From Doryteuthis pealeii (taxonomy: Eukaryota; Mollusca; Cephalopoda; Myopsida; Loliginidae), in the NCBI GenBank assembly GCA_023376005.1, contig CM042148.1, positions 76,223,071-76,287,070 of the forward strand: a stretch of 64,000 nt of DNA. Reading direction: 5' to 3'. The notes under the pieces were generated by a model. The model made no database searches. It saw only the letters and a program-made list of their open reading frames with translations, and was not told where the DNA came from. Below are positions 44,563 through 55,852 of this stretch, piece after piece (the stretch's first letter is position 1; every line of letters starts with the position of its first letter). The position numbers were made by a program, and so were the translations under genes.

Positions 44563-44972
44563 GAGGGTAATTATGAACTTTTGTTTAGTAAATTAGGGTG
44601 TCCCAGAAAAAACAGAACCCACAAATGTTGTAATAAAACTGTTAATTTTAACTAGGGGGTTTTAGGGTTAGGGTTGGAGTTGGGGCTTAGGGTTAGGGTT
44701 TTGGGGTTTAGGGTTTAGAGTTAGTTTAATGGGAAAATAAATAAATAATTTGGGTTCTGTTTTTTCTGGGTCACCCTGTACTGAGTGACCCAGAAAAAAC
44801 AGAATCCAACCCAACCCTAACCCTAACCTAACCCTAACTCCAACCCTAACCTAAACCATAACCCTAAACTCTCCCTAGTTAAAATTAACAGTTTTATTAC
44901 AAAATTTGTGGGCTCTGTTTTTTCTGGGACACCCTAATTTTCTAAACAAAAGTTCATAATTACCAGAGAAGA
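44563..44972. mobile_element. T3: palindrome of two inverted MITE-like units with TTAGGG-like cores
   Basis: Arms of about 205 bp meet near 44780. Each unit starts GGGTGTCCCAGAAAAAACAG or its GGGTGACCC variant, and holds a degenerate telomere-type run (gttagggttagg at 44667, aaccctaacc at 44815). The arms extend past the termini into taattatgaacttttgttta, so flanking DNA was inverted as well. The GGGTGxCCCA start is mariner-like. Confidence 0.8.
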
Positions 44973-45038
44973 GCATAGACATGAGATAACTGATAATCTT
45001 AGTTATCAATAGTCGTGAAATTTCCTAGAAACAAGTTA

Positions 45039-45517
45039 TCAATACTCGAGTTCCTTATTTGTACAACTCTTATCCTCTTGCTAAAATGAGACCGTCCAAA
45101 TCGACCAAATGTAAATCATGATTATCTGGTGTCGCTTATACGCTGAGTCCTTATTTCTTATAAATGTCGTCACTTCAGCTGAACAATGGACCATTTCGTT
45201 TTTATTATAAAGAATGAAATGGAAGAAAAAGGACAAGCTACACAGAAAAAATATAATTAGAAAGAAAGAAAAATGAGAGTAGGGGAAACAGAGAGAAGGG
45301 GTGAGCGCGTGAAAGCGATACCATTAATTTGTTTCAACCGAACATAATGAAAAGATGAAAAGAAGGAAAGAAAGAAAAAAGAGTGTGAGAGTGAAATCAA
45401 GATTATTATACTTTTTACATATTGAACTAATTAGCAATAGCTTTTAAGTAAACATACCAAACGTTGTAATAATTAAACTAGCATATTGTGGTATATCCAA
45501 TCCACAGGTTCCGCTAT
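45039..45517 (+). mobile_element. Helitron H2, copy 3
   Basis: TC at 45039 after A, aatactcgagttccttattt, gagcgcgtgaaagcgatacc, then a 3' region with gtggtatatcc...ccacagg and CTAT in place of CTAG. 479 bp. Confidence 0.65.
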
Positions 45518-45526
45518 TTTTTTATC

Positions 45527-45880
45527 ATTTCACTCCTTGTGAGTTTTTCATACCAGCGTAAGCTGATGATCCTTTATTTGAATCTGAGTGACTACATGAC
45601 TCCTCAGGTCTCCAGGACTCTTCTGAGTATTCTAGTCGATCTTAACAATGTTGTTGTTTAGATGGTCTCAATCCTTCCTCTGATTTCCAATTCCTCTAGT
45701 CTGTTTTCTAAGCTTTTGGAGTGCACCAATTACAATTGGGATTACATTCAACCTCCTATTAAACAGCTTTTTCAATTCTCTGGCAAGGTCCAGGTATTTG
45801 TTTATCTTTTCATTTCCGGATATATTCGGTTTTTGTCGTCCTGGACGCCTGCTCTAAAATACGCTAGCCGGTGGCTGGAG
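45527..45880 (-). pseudogene. L3: LINE C-terminal fragment, copy 4
   Basis: Minus strand contains cctggaccttgccagagaat, ccaattgtaattggtgcact, a deletion over the ACGGTCCC region, and agaagagtcctggagacctg, ending in the L3 3' UTR (gctggtatgaaaaactcac). Confidence 0.65.
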
Positions 45881-45924
45881 AAATTTTGACGCGTGCTAGT
45901 TATTAACCAACTACCGGTTTGAAG

Positions 45925-45928
<4 letters not shown>

Positions 45929-45977
<49 letters not shown>
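45929..45977. repeat. (TA)n microsatellite
   Basis: About 24 TA units. Confidence 0.95.
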
Positions 45978-45979
<2 letters not shown>

Positions 45980-46266
45980 TATAGATAAAAGGATATGAGT
46001 TAAGAGTAAGGAAATTAATCCGACCGTATATTCTTTGGAAACACACACAATTGAATGAAAACATCTACCATCACTACAACAACCGTAAACCATGGACGAC
46101 TATAAATCGAAATATTGTTTAATATTAGCTTTGAATATGATATAAAATATTTTCATTTTAACAGCATTGTGTGTTTTCATATCCTTTATTTTTTTGGGGA
46201 GAATATGTTTATTTACTTCTCATATACTTTTATCTATACTTATACCGTCAGATTCATTTCCCTACT

Positions 46267-46270
46267 CTTA

Positions 46271-46315
<45 letters not shown>

Positions 46316-46830
46316 GAATATTTTTATATATAAAAAGAAGGAAGAAAGGAAAAAAAGCAAGGCAATAAAGGAGAATAAAGAATATATATGTAAAAAGACG
46401 AAAAAAGAAGAAGAAAAAAAAACGCGAAAAAGGTTGATTAATGTATCTAAAGGAAAGAAAAAAGAAAGAAAAAAAGAAAATAAGAAAGAAAGACAAAAGA
46501 AAGAATAGAAAAAAGAAAGAAAGAATAATAATCATATCTATGCGGGAAAAGATGAAAAAGGAAGAAAAGGGAAAGAAAGAAGAATAAAGATATATATCTT
46601 TCTAAAGAAGTAGAAAAAGAATGATTTATATATCTGTAAATTAAAAGAAGAAGAAAAAAAACGAAAATAAGAAAGAAACACAAAAGAAAAAAAAATAAAG
46701 AATGGAAAATGGATAATAAATACATCGATAAATGAAAATAAAAAATAAAGGAAGAATAAACAAGGAAAGAAAGGAGAATAAAGAACATATTTGTAAAAAG
46801 AAGACGAAAAAAAAGAATGACTGATATATA
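46267..46830. repeat. (GAAA)n and purine-rich tract
   Basis: A clean GAAA run (46270-46312) passes into about 500 bp of A/G-rich strand. K/E and F/S frames are artefacts. Confidence 0.85.
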
Positions 46831-46831
46831 T

Positions 46832-47107
46832 ATTTACCAGCCACTCCGCACGAGCAGGATGCGACACAAGGTCAATTTCTTAAGCGGTATTTAACAGGTT
46901 TGAATTTCTTCTCCTAGTCAGGTTACCTAGCCATGGTTAAAGAGTTCAGTCTGCGCTGCTATTTACCCATAGCTGGAAGGAGAATTGGATTCATACCTAT
47001 CCCAAGGGTATTAGCGCCATGTGAAATCCAAACAGCTTCGTCTAGGAATTGAACTCGGGTCGACGAGTCCATTTCCTACGACTCTAACCATTAGACCACT
47101 CACCTCC
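46832..47107 (-). mobile_element. SINE-A copy, full length, 15-bp target-site duplication
   Basis: Flanked by ATGACTGATATATAT (46817-46831, 47108-47122). Minus strand: ggtgagtggtctaatggtta, gacccgagttcaattccta, ttgggataggtatgaatcc, and tail ctcgtgcggagtggctggta. It shares the C-to-T B-box change with the copy at 36945, so the two are sister copies. Confidence 0.9.
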
Positions 47108-47122
47108 ATGACTGATATATAT

Positions 47123-47641
47123 TGTAAAAAGAAGAAAAAAGAAAGAAAAATAATAAAGAAACTCAAAATAAAGAAAGAAAGACGAAAAATAAATATATCT
47201 GTAATAAATCTTAGTATACAATTACGTACTGATTATTTACAAGTGTGTTAAGTATTTTCAGGCAGTGTGTTTAAATCCACAGCGATTAATTTCTCACTTA
47301 TTATATGATATTCGACGCCGTATTAATCCTTCGTATTTAGAAGCGTGATAATTATAAGTTTCCGGAGAAGGTAAATATATATATATTTTGTTATGCTTCA
47401 TTAAAATCGTAATAGCAGAAGACACACAGAGATTATCATGTAATAAGTAGCACAGATGTTGAAAGTAAATTTTCATAGACTCAACGGGCCATTCATGTTA
47501 AATAAAGCGCATAATCCTAATTGAAATGAATTATTATTTTACACATTTTACCGGCCAGACCGGTATCGAACCCAAGACCTTAAGATTCCTAAACATACTG
47601 TGGAAAAATTACCCAAGTTGTATGAATTTCTTCAGCTATAG
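47123..47641. other. Stretch with a SINE-C head scrap
   Basis: Only 47550-47600 is recognisable (accggtatcgaacccaagac, SINE-C B box, minus strand). Confidence 0.45.
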
Positions 47642-48074
47642 TAGGCTACAGTCCCAGGCGTCAAAAAGGGCTTAGTTTTCGAGTTACGATGCTCTACAAG
47701 TAGCAGTAATAATTTTAGCGTAATTATTAATTAAAAATCAAAAAAGGCTAATAAAAAGTTTTCGCAATCGGTGGCATATCTTGATATTATGCGAAAAGTA
47801 AAATTTAAACGGACTACTTCGCAAAAAAAATACGAACCAAAATGGAGTAGCTCCGAAAACGGAATAAGCGAATGGGAATCGTATGCTCGAAATACGAATA
47901 AGTAAGAATGGCCACCTCCAGCGAAGAAGAAGCAACAGTTGTTAGCGAAAAAAAATGTTTTATGTGCATTTTACCTTCCAAAAAGCATAAAATTGTATCA
48001 TTTACTAAGAAAACGTGACTCGCTTTTTAGAATAATTTTCAATTAAAAAAAAAAACTGCCTTTTAGAAAAAAAA

Positions 48075-48360
48075 AAAATAGTATTTCGCATCATGTGACA
48101 ACAAGTCACGTAAATAAAATGAGTAATAAGCGAATTTGCTTTTTAGAAAAAATAAAAAAATAATAGTATTTCGCATCATGTGACAACAAGTCACGTAAAT
48201 AAAATGAGTAATAAGCGAATTTGCTTTTTAGAAAAAATAAAAAAAATAATAGTATTTCGCATCATGTGACAACAAGTCACGTAAATAAAATGAGTAATAA
48301 GCGAATTTGCTTTTTAGAAAAAAGACAAAAATAATAGTATTTCGCATATCGCGTAAATTT
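48075..48360. repeat. 85-86-bp satellite, about 3.5 units
   Basis: gtatttcgcatcatgtgaca begins at 48081, 48166 and 48252, with a truncated unit at 48337. Units are nearly identical, including a tcatgtgacaacaagtcacg near-palindrome. Confidence 0.9.
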
Positions 48361-48362
48361 TT

Positions 48363-48610
48363 TGTGTTCTATTCATAAGTTCGGTCTTTTATCTCTTTAT
48401 TTATACTGTAATTAGTATCGAAATGACCAAAACAATTTACGCCCCCAACATAAGGTGGGGTCAAAATTAAGTGACCTGAAAAAAAATGAGAAAGTTTTGA
48501 AATAAAATAAATAATGCATTATAAAGATCGTTCATTGATAAATAAACACTGAAAGTTTCATTAAAATCCGATAATTCCCTGATTTTTGGTAAATTATTTT
48601 CTGTAGGGGG
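48363..48610 (+). repeat. Dispersed repeat shared with 5203-5463
   Basis: tcggtcttttatctctttat through attttctgtaggggggcta. Lies inside the TIR element. Confidence 0.8.
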
Positions 48611-49157
48611 GCTAAAAGTCATACGCATTTTAGGTTCATTAAAAAAAAAAAATTTTTTCTAAAAAGCCAGTTCTTTAATTGAAAATTATATTTTGAAATT
48701 TTTCCTGAAGAAAAAAAAATTGTTTACTTTAGTTACTAAAGCATTATTATTGTTTGCTTTAGTTACTAAAGCATATTATTAGGAATTTTTTTGGGTGTTT
48801 TGGGGGTCATTCTAAATTAATATTTTTATTTCATAAACACAGAACACCAGCTGATGTTTACATTCCAGATAAAATCTGTAATCTCATTGGCTAATTGAAT
48901 TCGGAGCTATTTTCGTTCTATACGTATTTTAATCACTTAAAACTTATTTATTAACTCTTGCGACAATAAACATGCGCGAAAAAAAAATTGGAATTTTGGG
49001 GTGATATCATTTTAATATTAAAGGACAATTTATTCGGCCACTTTTTACATCCGACACAATTGAACGATAATCGGCTTGGGACTGTAGCCTATAGGTGGAG
49101 CTGCAATAGACACTGAATATTCCCTACAATCTTTGTTCGTGAAGCCCTAATGATTAT

Positions 49158-49166
49158 ATATATTAT

Positions 49167-49238
<72 letters not shown>
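49158..49238. repeat. (TA)n(TG)n microsatellite
   Basis: About 30 TA units then about 10 TG units. Confidence 0.95.
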
Positions 49239-49254
49239 TTGGACAGCATTCTTT

Positions 49255-49585
49255 CAAAATACACACATTCTGCACAAAGAAAAAACTAAACAAAACTCCA
49301 AATACTAGAAGCTCTATACATAAAACAATACAAACCATCCTTAAACAAAATTAATTTCCAATGCAGTATACACATTTTAAAATGCCTATAACACCTTTCT
49401 CATCAATTCTTCTCCTTCCAGCCTGCCTCCACATTAATATAATCTAAAAAAAAAAAAAACTTGAACACATCACCCCTAATGATGGCACTTCGAAGTGCCG
49501 AAAGTACTCGGGACCTGAACTTTGGTGGACTTATCCACGAATTCCACCCAAATATTAAAAAGTTGGCCAGAAAACTCGAAAAGAT

Positions 49586-49590
<5 letters not shown>
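49255..49590 (+). pseudogene. Penelope-like element 3' end, copy 1
   Basis: From 49293 the frame reads KLQILEALYIKQYKPSLN, KINFQCSIHILKC and then leaves frame. This is the C-terminal end of the GIY-YIG endonuclease region of Penelope-like elements (LQILEAxxIK...PxLN block). The 3' region contains a hammerhead-like module (49476) and ends ...aaactcgaaaagatc before a TA tract. Coding upstream is lost. Confidence 0.75.
49476..49503 (+). ncRNA. Hammerhead-like ribozyme, Penelope-like type
   Basis: CCC-CTAATGA-T-GGCACTTCGAAGTGCC-GAAA-GTAC-TC-GGG. Stem II is 6-8 bp, stem III is the short palindrome GTAC, and stem I is CCC/GGG. G5 of the core is A, which should abolish cleavage. Known: Penelope-like elements carry hammerheads with a short stem III. 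Confidence 0.5.

Positions 49591-49648
<58 letters not shown>
49590..49648. repeat. (TA)n microsatellite
   Basis: About 29 TA units between two Penelope-like fragments. Confidence 0.95.
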
Positions 49649-49651
<3 letters not shown>

Positions 49652-49660
49652 TTAGTCTTA

Positions 49661-50235
49661 ATGAGATTAATCTTGTATATAAATTTAAATGTTCCAGTAG
49701 AGGACTGCCACTCCAAAGTTGAAAGGACGTACATTGGTCTCACAACGACAACATTGTCACGCCGGTTAACACTGCATCTAACGGATACAAGCTCCATCAT
49801 ACAACACTTAAAATCCCATTCATGTCCCCCTCTAATTACCGGAAAAACACACTTATACTGCACAAAGAAAAAAAAACAAAAACTTCAAATATAGGAAGCC
49901 CAATAGATTAAAAAAAAATAAAAATAAAAATAAATAAACAAACAACACCCTTAGATTTCGAAACCAGTCAACATGTTCTCAAATGCCTATAATTTCCCGC
50001 CAATTCTCCTCCCACCATTCCCCATAACATTCTTAAGAAATTGTGAGCCCCTCTTCATACTTATTCCTATTGCTGCTGTTTGTTTAAAAAGAAATAATGG
50101 AAACATCTCACCAGTTCCACACCTGATGATGGCACTAAGTAGTGCAGAAAGTACTTGTGTTAAACCTTTGGTGGATTCATACACCAATTCCACCCGGATA
50201 TTAAAAATATGTCCAGAAATTAGAAAGGATTGAAC
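49661..50235 (+). pseudogene. Penelope-like element 3' end, copy 2, with GIY-YIG motif
   Basis: Frame 49661-49894 includes CHSKVERTYIGLTTTTLSRR, LTLHLTDTSSIIQHLKSHSC: the YIGxTxxxLxxRLxxH signature of the GIY-YIG nuclease. After an A-rich disrupted stretch, the frame ends DFETSQHVLKCL and stop (about 49958-49993). The 3' region holds a hammerhead-like module at 50123. The GIY-YIG nuclease makes the target cut in Penelope-like retroelements; this copy is broken by the A-rich insertion. Confidence 0.8.
50123..50150 (+). ncRNA. Hammerhead-like ribozyme, intact core
   Basis: CACAC-CTGATGA-TG-GCACTAAGTAGTGC-A-GAAA-GTAC-TT-GTGT. Consensus CTGATGA and GAAA, stem II GCACTA/TAGTGC, short palindromic stem III, UH before stem I, stem I ACAC/GTGT. 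One or two unpaired bases sit next to stem II compared with the textbook fold. Confidence 0.6.
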
Positions 50236-50335
50236 CCCCCCAAAAAAAAAAACAAAAAAAAACAAACAAAAACAAACTCGTCAAACAAGAATTTTCCGTT
50301 GAGTTCAACGAAATATGTTTAAAAAAACATGTTGC

Positions 50336-50337
<2 letters not shown>

Positions 50338-50391
<54 letters not shown>
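50338..50391. repeat. (TA)n microsatellite
   Basis: About 27 TA units. Confidence 0.95.
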
Positions 50392-50393
<2 letters not shown>

Positions 50394-50623
50394 GTACGCA
50401 TGCACGCACACACGCATATATATATTGATAGTATAGATTGCTATATTTATAAGAAAAAGTGCTCAATATCATTGATTCAGTATATATATCTAAGTTAGAG
50501 TAGCGAAGAGAAAGTCAACGATGCTATGTAAATGTCAGTTTCTCGCCTATGCACTTGGTTTAAAAATCGCATAGACGAGACACTAACAGTTACCATATCA
50601 TTAACTTCATTCTTCGCAATCCT

Positions 50624-50624
50624 A

Positions 50625-50660
<36 letters not shown>

Positions 50661-50680
50661 ACATATATATATATATATTA
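50624..50680. repeat. (CA)n(TA)n microsatellite
   Basis: CA units with GC interruptions, then TA units, abutting the H1 Helitron. Confidence 0.9.
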
Positions 50681-50686
50681 TGTATA

Positions 50687-51323
50687 CTAGCAAATATATG
50701 CACCCTCCGGGTGCAAGTATTTAAGTTTTAATATAATAAAATATAATGTTAAATTAGAAAGGCTAATGAAACTGAATAAAAATTCAGATAAAAATATTTG
50801 GAACAGATTGGGTATAATCGGAAAATAGAACAACTTTGAAACTAACTGTTCCACCATTTTCCCTTACTCCCGTCTTTCAGTGGTAAATTTCCCTAATTTA
50901 ACTATTTAGTTAAAATAGGAAGAAAAGAATAAAATTACAGTTATTTCTTTATGTTAATAGATTTCTGTTAAGATTTATCCCCGAGATTTTTGCTCATATT
51001 CATTCATATAAAACCAAACAATTAGAAATAAATAATACTAAGCATATATTTATTAAAATCAATTTTTTAAAGATCAATATGCAAATTAGCCTTCCCATTC
51101 ACAGTGTAAACCGCTATTTCGTTGAATATATAAATATAATTGCATGTTATTAGAATGTAGATATTGTTAACAGTCTTAATGATGTAAAACAATTTTACTA
51201 ATAATTGTGGTTTAAATAAAAATAAAATCATGGAGAATGTAAATAACAAAGGGAATTGTGAATTGAATAGTAATATAGTTTCGGTTACAGACATACAAAC
51301 CCACAATCTCCATTATAATAAGA
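50687..51323 (-). mobile_element. Non-autonomous Helitron H1, copy 5 (complete ends)
   Basis: Minus strand: TC at 51323, cttattataatggagattgt; hairpin complement gcaccctccgggtgc at 50699-50713; CTAG at 50687-50690, preceded on + by A (T after CTAG). 637 bp, the reverse of copies 1-4. Carries the frame with AVYTVNGKANLHID. Confidence 0.88.
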
Positions 51324-51753
51324 TTTAGCCAGCAGATTCTCTTGTAGTCACGTTTTATCAAAAATGACGAAAGCGCTTCCATTGTCATGTAGCCCTTTGT
51401 TTAAGTTCTTCTATCGGGCGTTTGTTCTTCGTGTCGGGGTTTCAGCTTTCCCTCCAGACGGGCATCTGCTTTCTCTCTCCGTCTGGGGAGATGTGTCATT
51501 CTGTGTTCCATTATGCTCTGTTATTTTCAGAAACAGTACAGAGACGTTTTCTTGGCGCACACATTTTTATTACTCCGATACATTGAACATAGCACCCGAC
51601 AAAATAGGAGCACCGGCGTCATCGAAAATGACCAAAGAGAGTCGAGAGTAATCGGACTCCAACCACAATTGCCGCATCTCGTTCGCCAGAAGGAAAGGCT
51701 GAACAACAAACTAAGCACCAAATTCTTGTCTGTCATTTTTATAAAACATTCCC

Positions 51754-51757
<4 letters not shown>
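51324..51757 (+). other. GC-richer segment with an unrecognised frame
   Basis: 95-codon and 103-codon + strand frames (51364-51651, 51513-51824) overlap here, with balanced composition. A tgttattttcag acceptor-like site precedes AAACAGTACAGAGACG at about 51530. It could be a decayed exon or an unknown repeat. The second frame runs into TA repeat, so at most part of it is real. Confidence 0.25.
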
Positions 51758-52580
<823 letters not shown>

Positions 52581-52609
52581 TATTGTCGGATTTATTTCTA
52601 TATTTACTC

Positions 52610-52669
52610 CCATATATATATATGTATATATACAATGGATATTTAGAATATATATATAATGGATATTTG

Positions 52670-52707
<38 letters not shown>

Positions 52708-52775
52708 TATATTTAGAATATATATACATATATATACTGGATATTTGGAATATATATATAAAATATGGATGTTTG

Positions 52776-52818
<43 letters not shown>

Positions 52819-52829
52819 GGATATTTAGA

Positions 52830-52860
<31 letters not shown>

Positions 52861-52882
52861 TATATAGTACCTAATAACAAAC

Positions 52883-52925
<43 letters not shown>
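52610..52925. repeat. TA microsatellites with GGATATTTAGAA spacers
   Basis: Continues the pattern of 51758-52380 with five more TA tracts. Confidence 0.9.
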
Positions 52926-52928
<3 letters not shown>

Positions 52929-53235
52929 GCTTGGTTAGTAGGTGTTGTTATTTTTATGTCAAAGTAGGTTGTTGGTAATTACTAAATTAGTGATGTTAAT
53001 TTTTGTGGAATAGATGAATACGTTTTTGGGTGTCGACTGGAAAATTGTTGTGACGTGTAATACGTTTAATGCTTGTTTGTAGTTAGCACTCATCTGATTA
53101 CAATACAACACACTGTCTAATAATTGGGGTTATTTCTATCAATTTTTTAATGTTTTTTCTCGAAGGCCTTTAAAAATAATATCTACTAGCTAAACAAATG
53201 TCATCACATTCTACCCGTTCACCACGGAAAAAATA

Positions 53236-53488
53236 AAAAGTAAAGTCGTCGGGGTGGCCTAAAAACGGTATCAGTCAATCAGCGAGGGAGTCTATCCCCT
53301 TTTCACTAGCGCTACACCAAGGAGATTGTTTTTTTATGTCTAAGGTGGAGCGTCACACTAACCATCAGCTCCTTACTTTACCGCACACATCCCTGTGCTA
53401 CTCATACGCTGAGTTGGCGAGGGCCGGTATCGAACTTGGAACCTTGTGGTTTCTAGCCGAACGGTCTACCGACTGAGATACCCAGGGA
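53236..53488 (-). mobile_element. SINE-C copy, full length
   Basis: Minus strand: ctgggtatctcagtcggtag head, B box caagttcgataccggccc, tgagtagcacagggatgtgt, and tail ggccaccccgacgactttac. Confidence 0.85.
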
Positions 53489-53712
53489 ATTTAACTATAA
53501 AATCAAAAATGCAAACCTTAACAAAATCCACTACTGGTCGGGACGGTGAGTTCTAAATGTATTTAAGAACTAGACTGACCCCCGATTCTCTCACTGTTTT
53601 ATGACATTAGCAAATACCACAACAGACTAATACCATTGTTGTTTGAACTGCCACTGTTATACGATGTCAACGGATACTTCAGCAACCCACGTCAACTTCG
53701 TTTGAAGCAGGC

Positions 53713-54124
53713 ATTTACCCAACCCGTTCGCCACGGGTAGGATGTGACACAAAGTCCCAAATATGGGGCATACAGCGATGATCAAAATCGGTATTCGTTA
53801 GGAATGGATCTGCGGACTAGCTTGCCAATCATTACACCACGATTGGACGCCTTCTTTATCTAACTTGTTCGTCACGGAGTAGGATGTGACACAAAGTCCC
53901 AAATATGGGACATACAGCGATGATTGAAATCGGTATTCATTAGGAATGGGTCTGCAGGATTAACTTGCTAATCATTATACCACGATTGGACGCCTTCTTT
54001 ACCTAACTTGTTCGTCATGGGTAGGATATGACACAAGGTCGCAAGTATGGGGCATCCAGGGAGGATCGAATTCACTATTCAGTATCAGATCTGTGAGACT
54101 AGCTTGCTAACCATTACTCCACGA
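53713..54124 (-). mobile_element. SINE-D tandem array, three units of 142 bp
   Basis: Units begin near 53713, 53855 and 53997 (gatgtgacac at 53741 and 142 bp later twice, once as gatatgacac). Minus strand: ccaatcgtggtgtaatgatt (A-box-like), cagatccattcctaacgaat, and tail ttgtgtcacatcctacccgt...gggtaaat. A fourth, inverted head starts at 54168 (atcgtggtgtaatggttatt). Confidence 0.8.
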
Positions 54125-54558
54125 ACTTCATTTAAAGTATATATTATACTGTATATACTCGTTAGCGTCCCATCGTGGTGTAATGGTTATTAAGCTAGTC
54201 TCGCTGACTAGGAGGATTGGGAATTTAAGTTTAAATTTAAAGTTTAAAATTTCCCAATTTCTAAAATTACATTTGAGATATTAAATGAGTATTATTTTCT
54301 GTTAGAGTTACGGTTGCATTGTAACAAGTGTAGTAGAAACTTGTTTTCTTGTTTGACGCTAATTCGTTTCGTTGCGTTTATTTCCATACATGTCACCGTT
54401 TCGTTAATTTCCTTTTTTATGTTTGCCGGCATTTCGTTTCGTTTCATTTTTCGACATTACCGACTCTCGAAAATCACACGAGTGGCAATAAAGCGGTAAA
54501 CAGAGTATTACGCTATTTACAATAACATCATGACTCTTATCATTCGAAAAAGTTTCAA

Positions 54559-54559
54559 A

Positions 54560-54606
<47 letters not shown>
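54559..54606. repeat. (AAT)n microsatellite
   Basis: About 16 units. Confidence 0.95.
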
Positions 54607-54610
<4 letters not shown>

Positions 54611-54893
54611 CTTGTTCCTTAATATTCCGACCGTCATCATCTTGCAGCAAACTCTAGGTTAAAAATAAGATCGTCTAAGATGAAATGTAAATCGTGATTA
54701 TCTGGTGTCGCTTACCACCGAATTCTTATTTCTTATGAATGTCGTCACCTCAGTTAAATAATGGCCCATTCCGTTTTTATTATAAAGAAAATGAAGGAAA
54801 ATATAATAAGACAGTAGGGGAAATAGCTCTTAAGTAAACATCAAACGTTGTAATAATTAAATTATCATACTGTGGTATATCCACAAGTCCTGC

Positions 54894-54896
<3 letters not shown>
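54603..54896 (+). mobile_element. Helitron H2, copy 4
   Basis: actcttgttccttaatattc at the 5' side, internal deletion, then hairpin CTGTGG-TATAT-CCACAA, gtcctg and CTAA before T. The clearest H2 3' hairpin; CTAA fits the CTRR rule. An AAT repeat follows directly. Confidence 0.65.
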
Positions 54897-54929
<33 letters not shown>

Positions 54930-54955
54930 TGATGATGATAATAATAATAATAATC
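54897..54955. repeat. (AAT)n(GAT)n microsatellite
   Basis: Between an H2 end and an L3 fragment. Confidence 0.95.
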
Positions 54956-54957
54956 CA

Positions 54958-55250
54958 GCAGATCACAGGGTAAAGTTGAAAGAAAACAAAAAGATGGACA
55001 AGTACTTGGGCCTTACCAGAGAATTGAAAAAGCTGTGGAATAAGAGAATGAAAGTGATACCAATTGTAGTTGGTGCACTTGGAACGGTCCCAAAAAGCTT
55101 GAAAAAAAAAAAAAAAAAGACTGGAGGACCTGGAAATCAGAGGAAGAATTGAGACCATCCAGACTACTGCATTGTTGCAATCGGCTAGAATACTCAGAAG
55201 AGTCCTGGAGACCCGAGGAGACTTGTTGTCACTCAGACTTCAGTGAAACG
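54958..55250 (+). pseudogene. L3: LINE C-terminal fragment, copy 5
   Basis: + strand: KMDKYLGLTRELKKLWNK, KVIPIVVGALGTVPKSL, an A run that shifts frame, then LEDLEIRGRIETIQTTALL, ILRRVLETRGDLLSLRLQ and stop. Apart from the A-run shift this is the cleanest L3 sequence and shows the family's ending. Confidence 0.8.
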
Positions 55251-55441
55251 TAAAAGAAGGGAAAATAATAATCCAAAATTTACGATTTAGTTTTAAGGTT
55301 TTTTTATTTTATTACTGCATAGTAATGGCAAGCAATGTCGTCTCGCCAAATACTTCAGTTTGATTAATCATAACTGATGCCTAAAAACTGTAGCCTTGTA
55401 CCAGACTAAGTTAAAACCAACCATTTCTTATGAAAATTAAA

Positions 55442-55825
55442 TCTATTAATAATGGAGATTCGCTTCCGGTTTTTGTCTGTAACAAAAACTACATCACTGC
55501 TTACGTCACATTACCCAAAATCGTCATAACATAACACTCAAAATTTGAACATGCAACATTAGACAGTCCTCATTGTTTTTTAAAACAAGTTTTAATAAAT
55601 ACATGACTGGTATTATATATCTATATATAGTTTGTTTTATTTTAATACATATTTAAAGTTTACATTTCAAATTGTTTTATTTTTTTAATCCTTTGATGAA
55701 TTTGATGATTTTACTTACTTAGGGTACAAACTCGCTGACATTGAATTTTTAACTCCCACCCCTCGGGCAATATGTTTCAAAAATCTATTTTTACATCGCC
55801 CGGAGGGTGTTTTTTATTTTGCTAG
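55442..55825 (+). mobile_element. Non-autonomous Helitron H1, copy 6, diverged
   Basis: TC at 55442 after A, ctattaataatggagattcg; 3' region cgcccggagggtg; CTAG ending 55825, then T. 384 bp. The middle shares little with the other copies, so this may be a distinct subfamily with the same ends. Confidence 0.65.
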
Positions 55826-55852
55826 TCAACATAATAAAAAGATGTCTCCCAC

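Larger units (their letters stand above)
47642..49091. mobile_element. TIR element of 1.45 kb carrying an 85-bp satellite
   Basis: Perfect 15-bp terminal inverted repeats TAGGCTACAGTCCCA (47642-47656, complement at 49077-49091), the outer TA of which may be the duplicated target. Contains four copies of an 85-86-bp unit and the 250-bp block shared with 5203. No transposase-like frame. A non-autonomous DNA transposon. Confidence 0.7.

Noticed and set aside
44640..44880. A chromosome end or fusion point
   Set aside because: The telomere-like runs are short, degenerate, and sit inside inverted-repeat elements in several places.
48075..48360. CRISPR-like array (also the 33241 and 59156 repeats)
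   Set aside because: Units are tandem without unique spacers, and the sequence is clearly animal repeat DNA.
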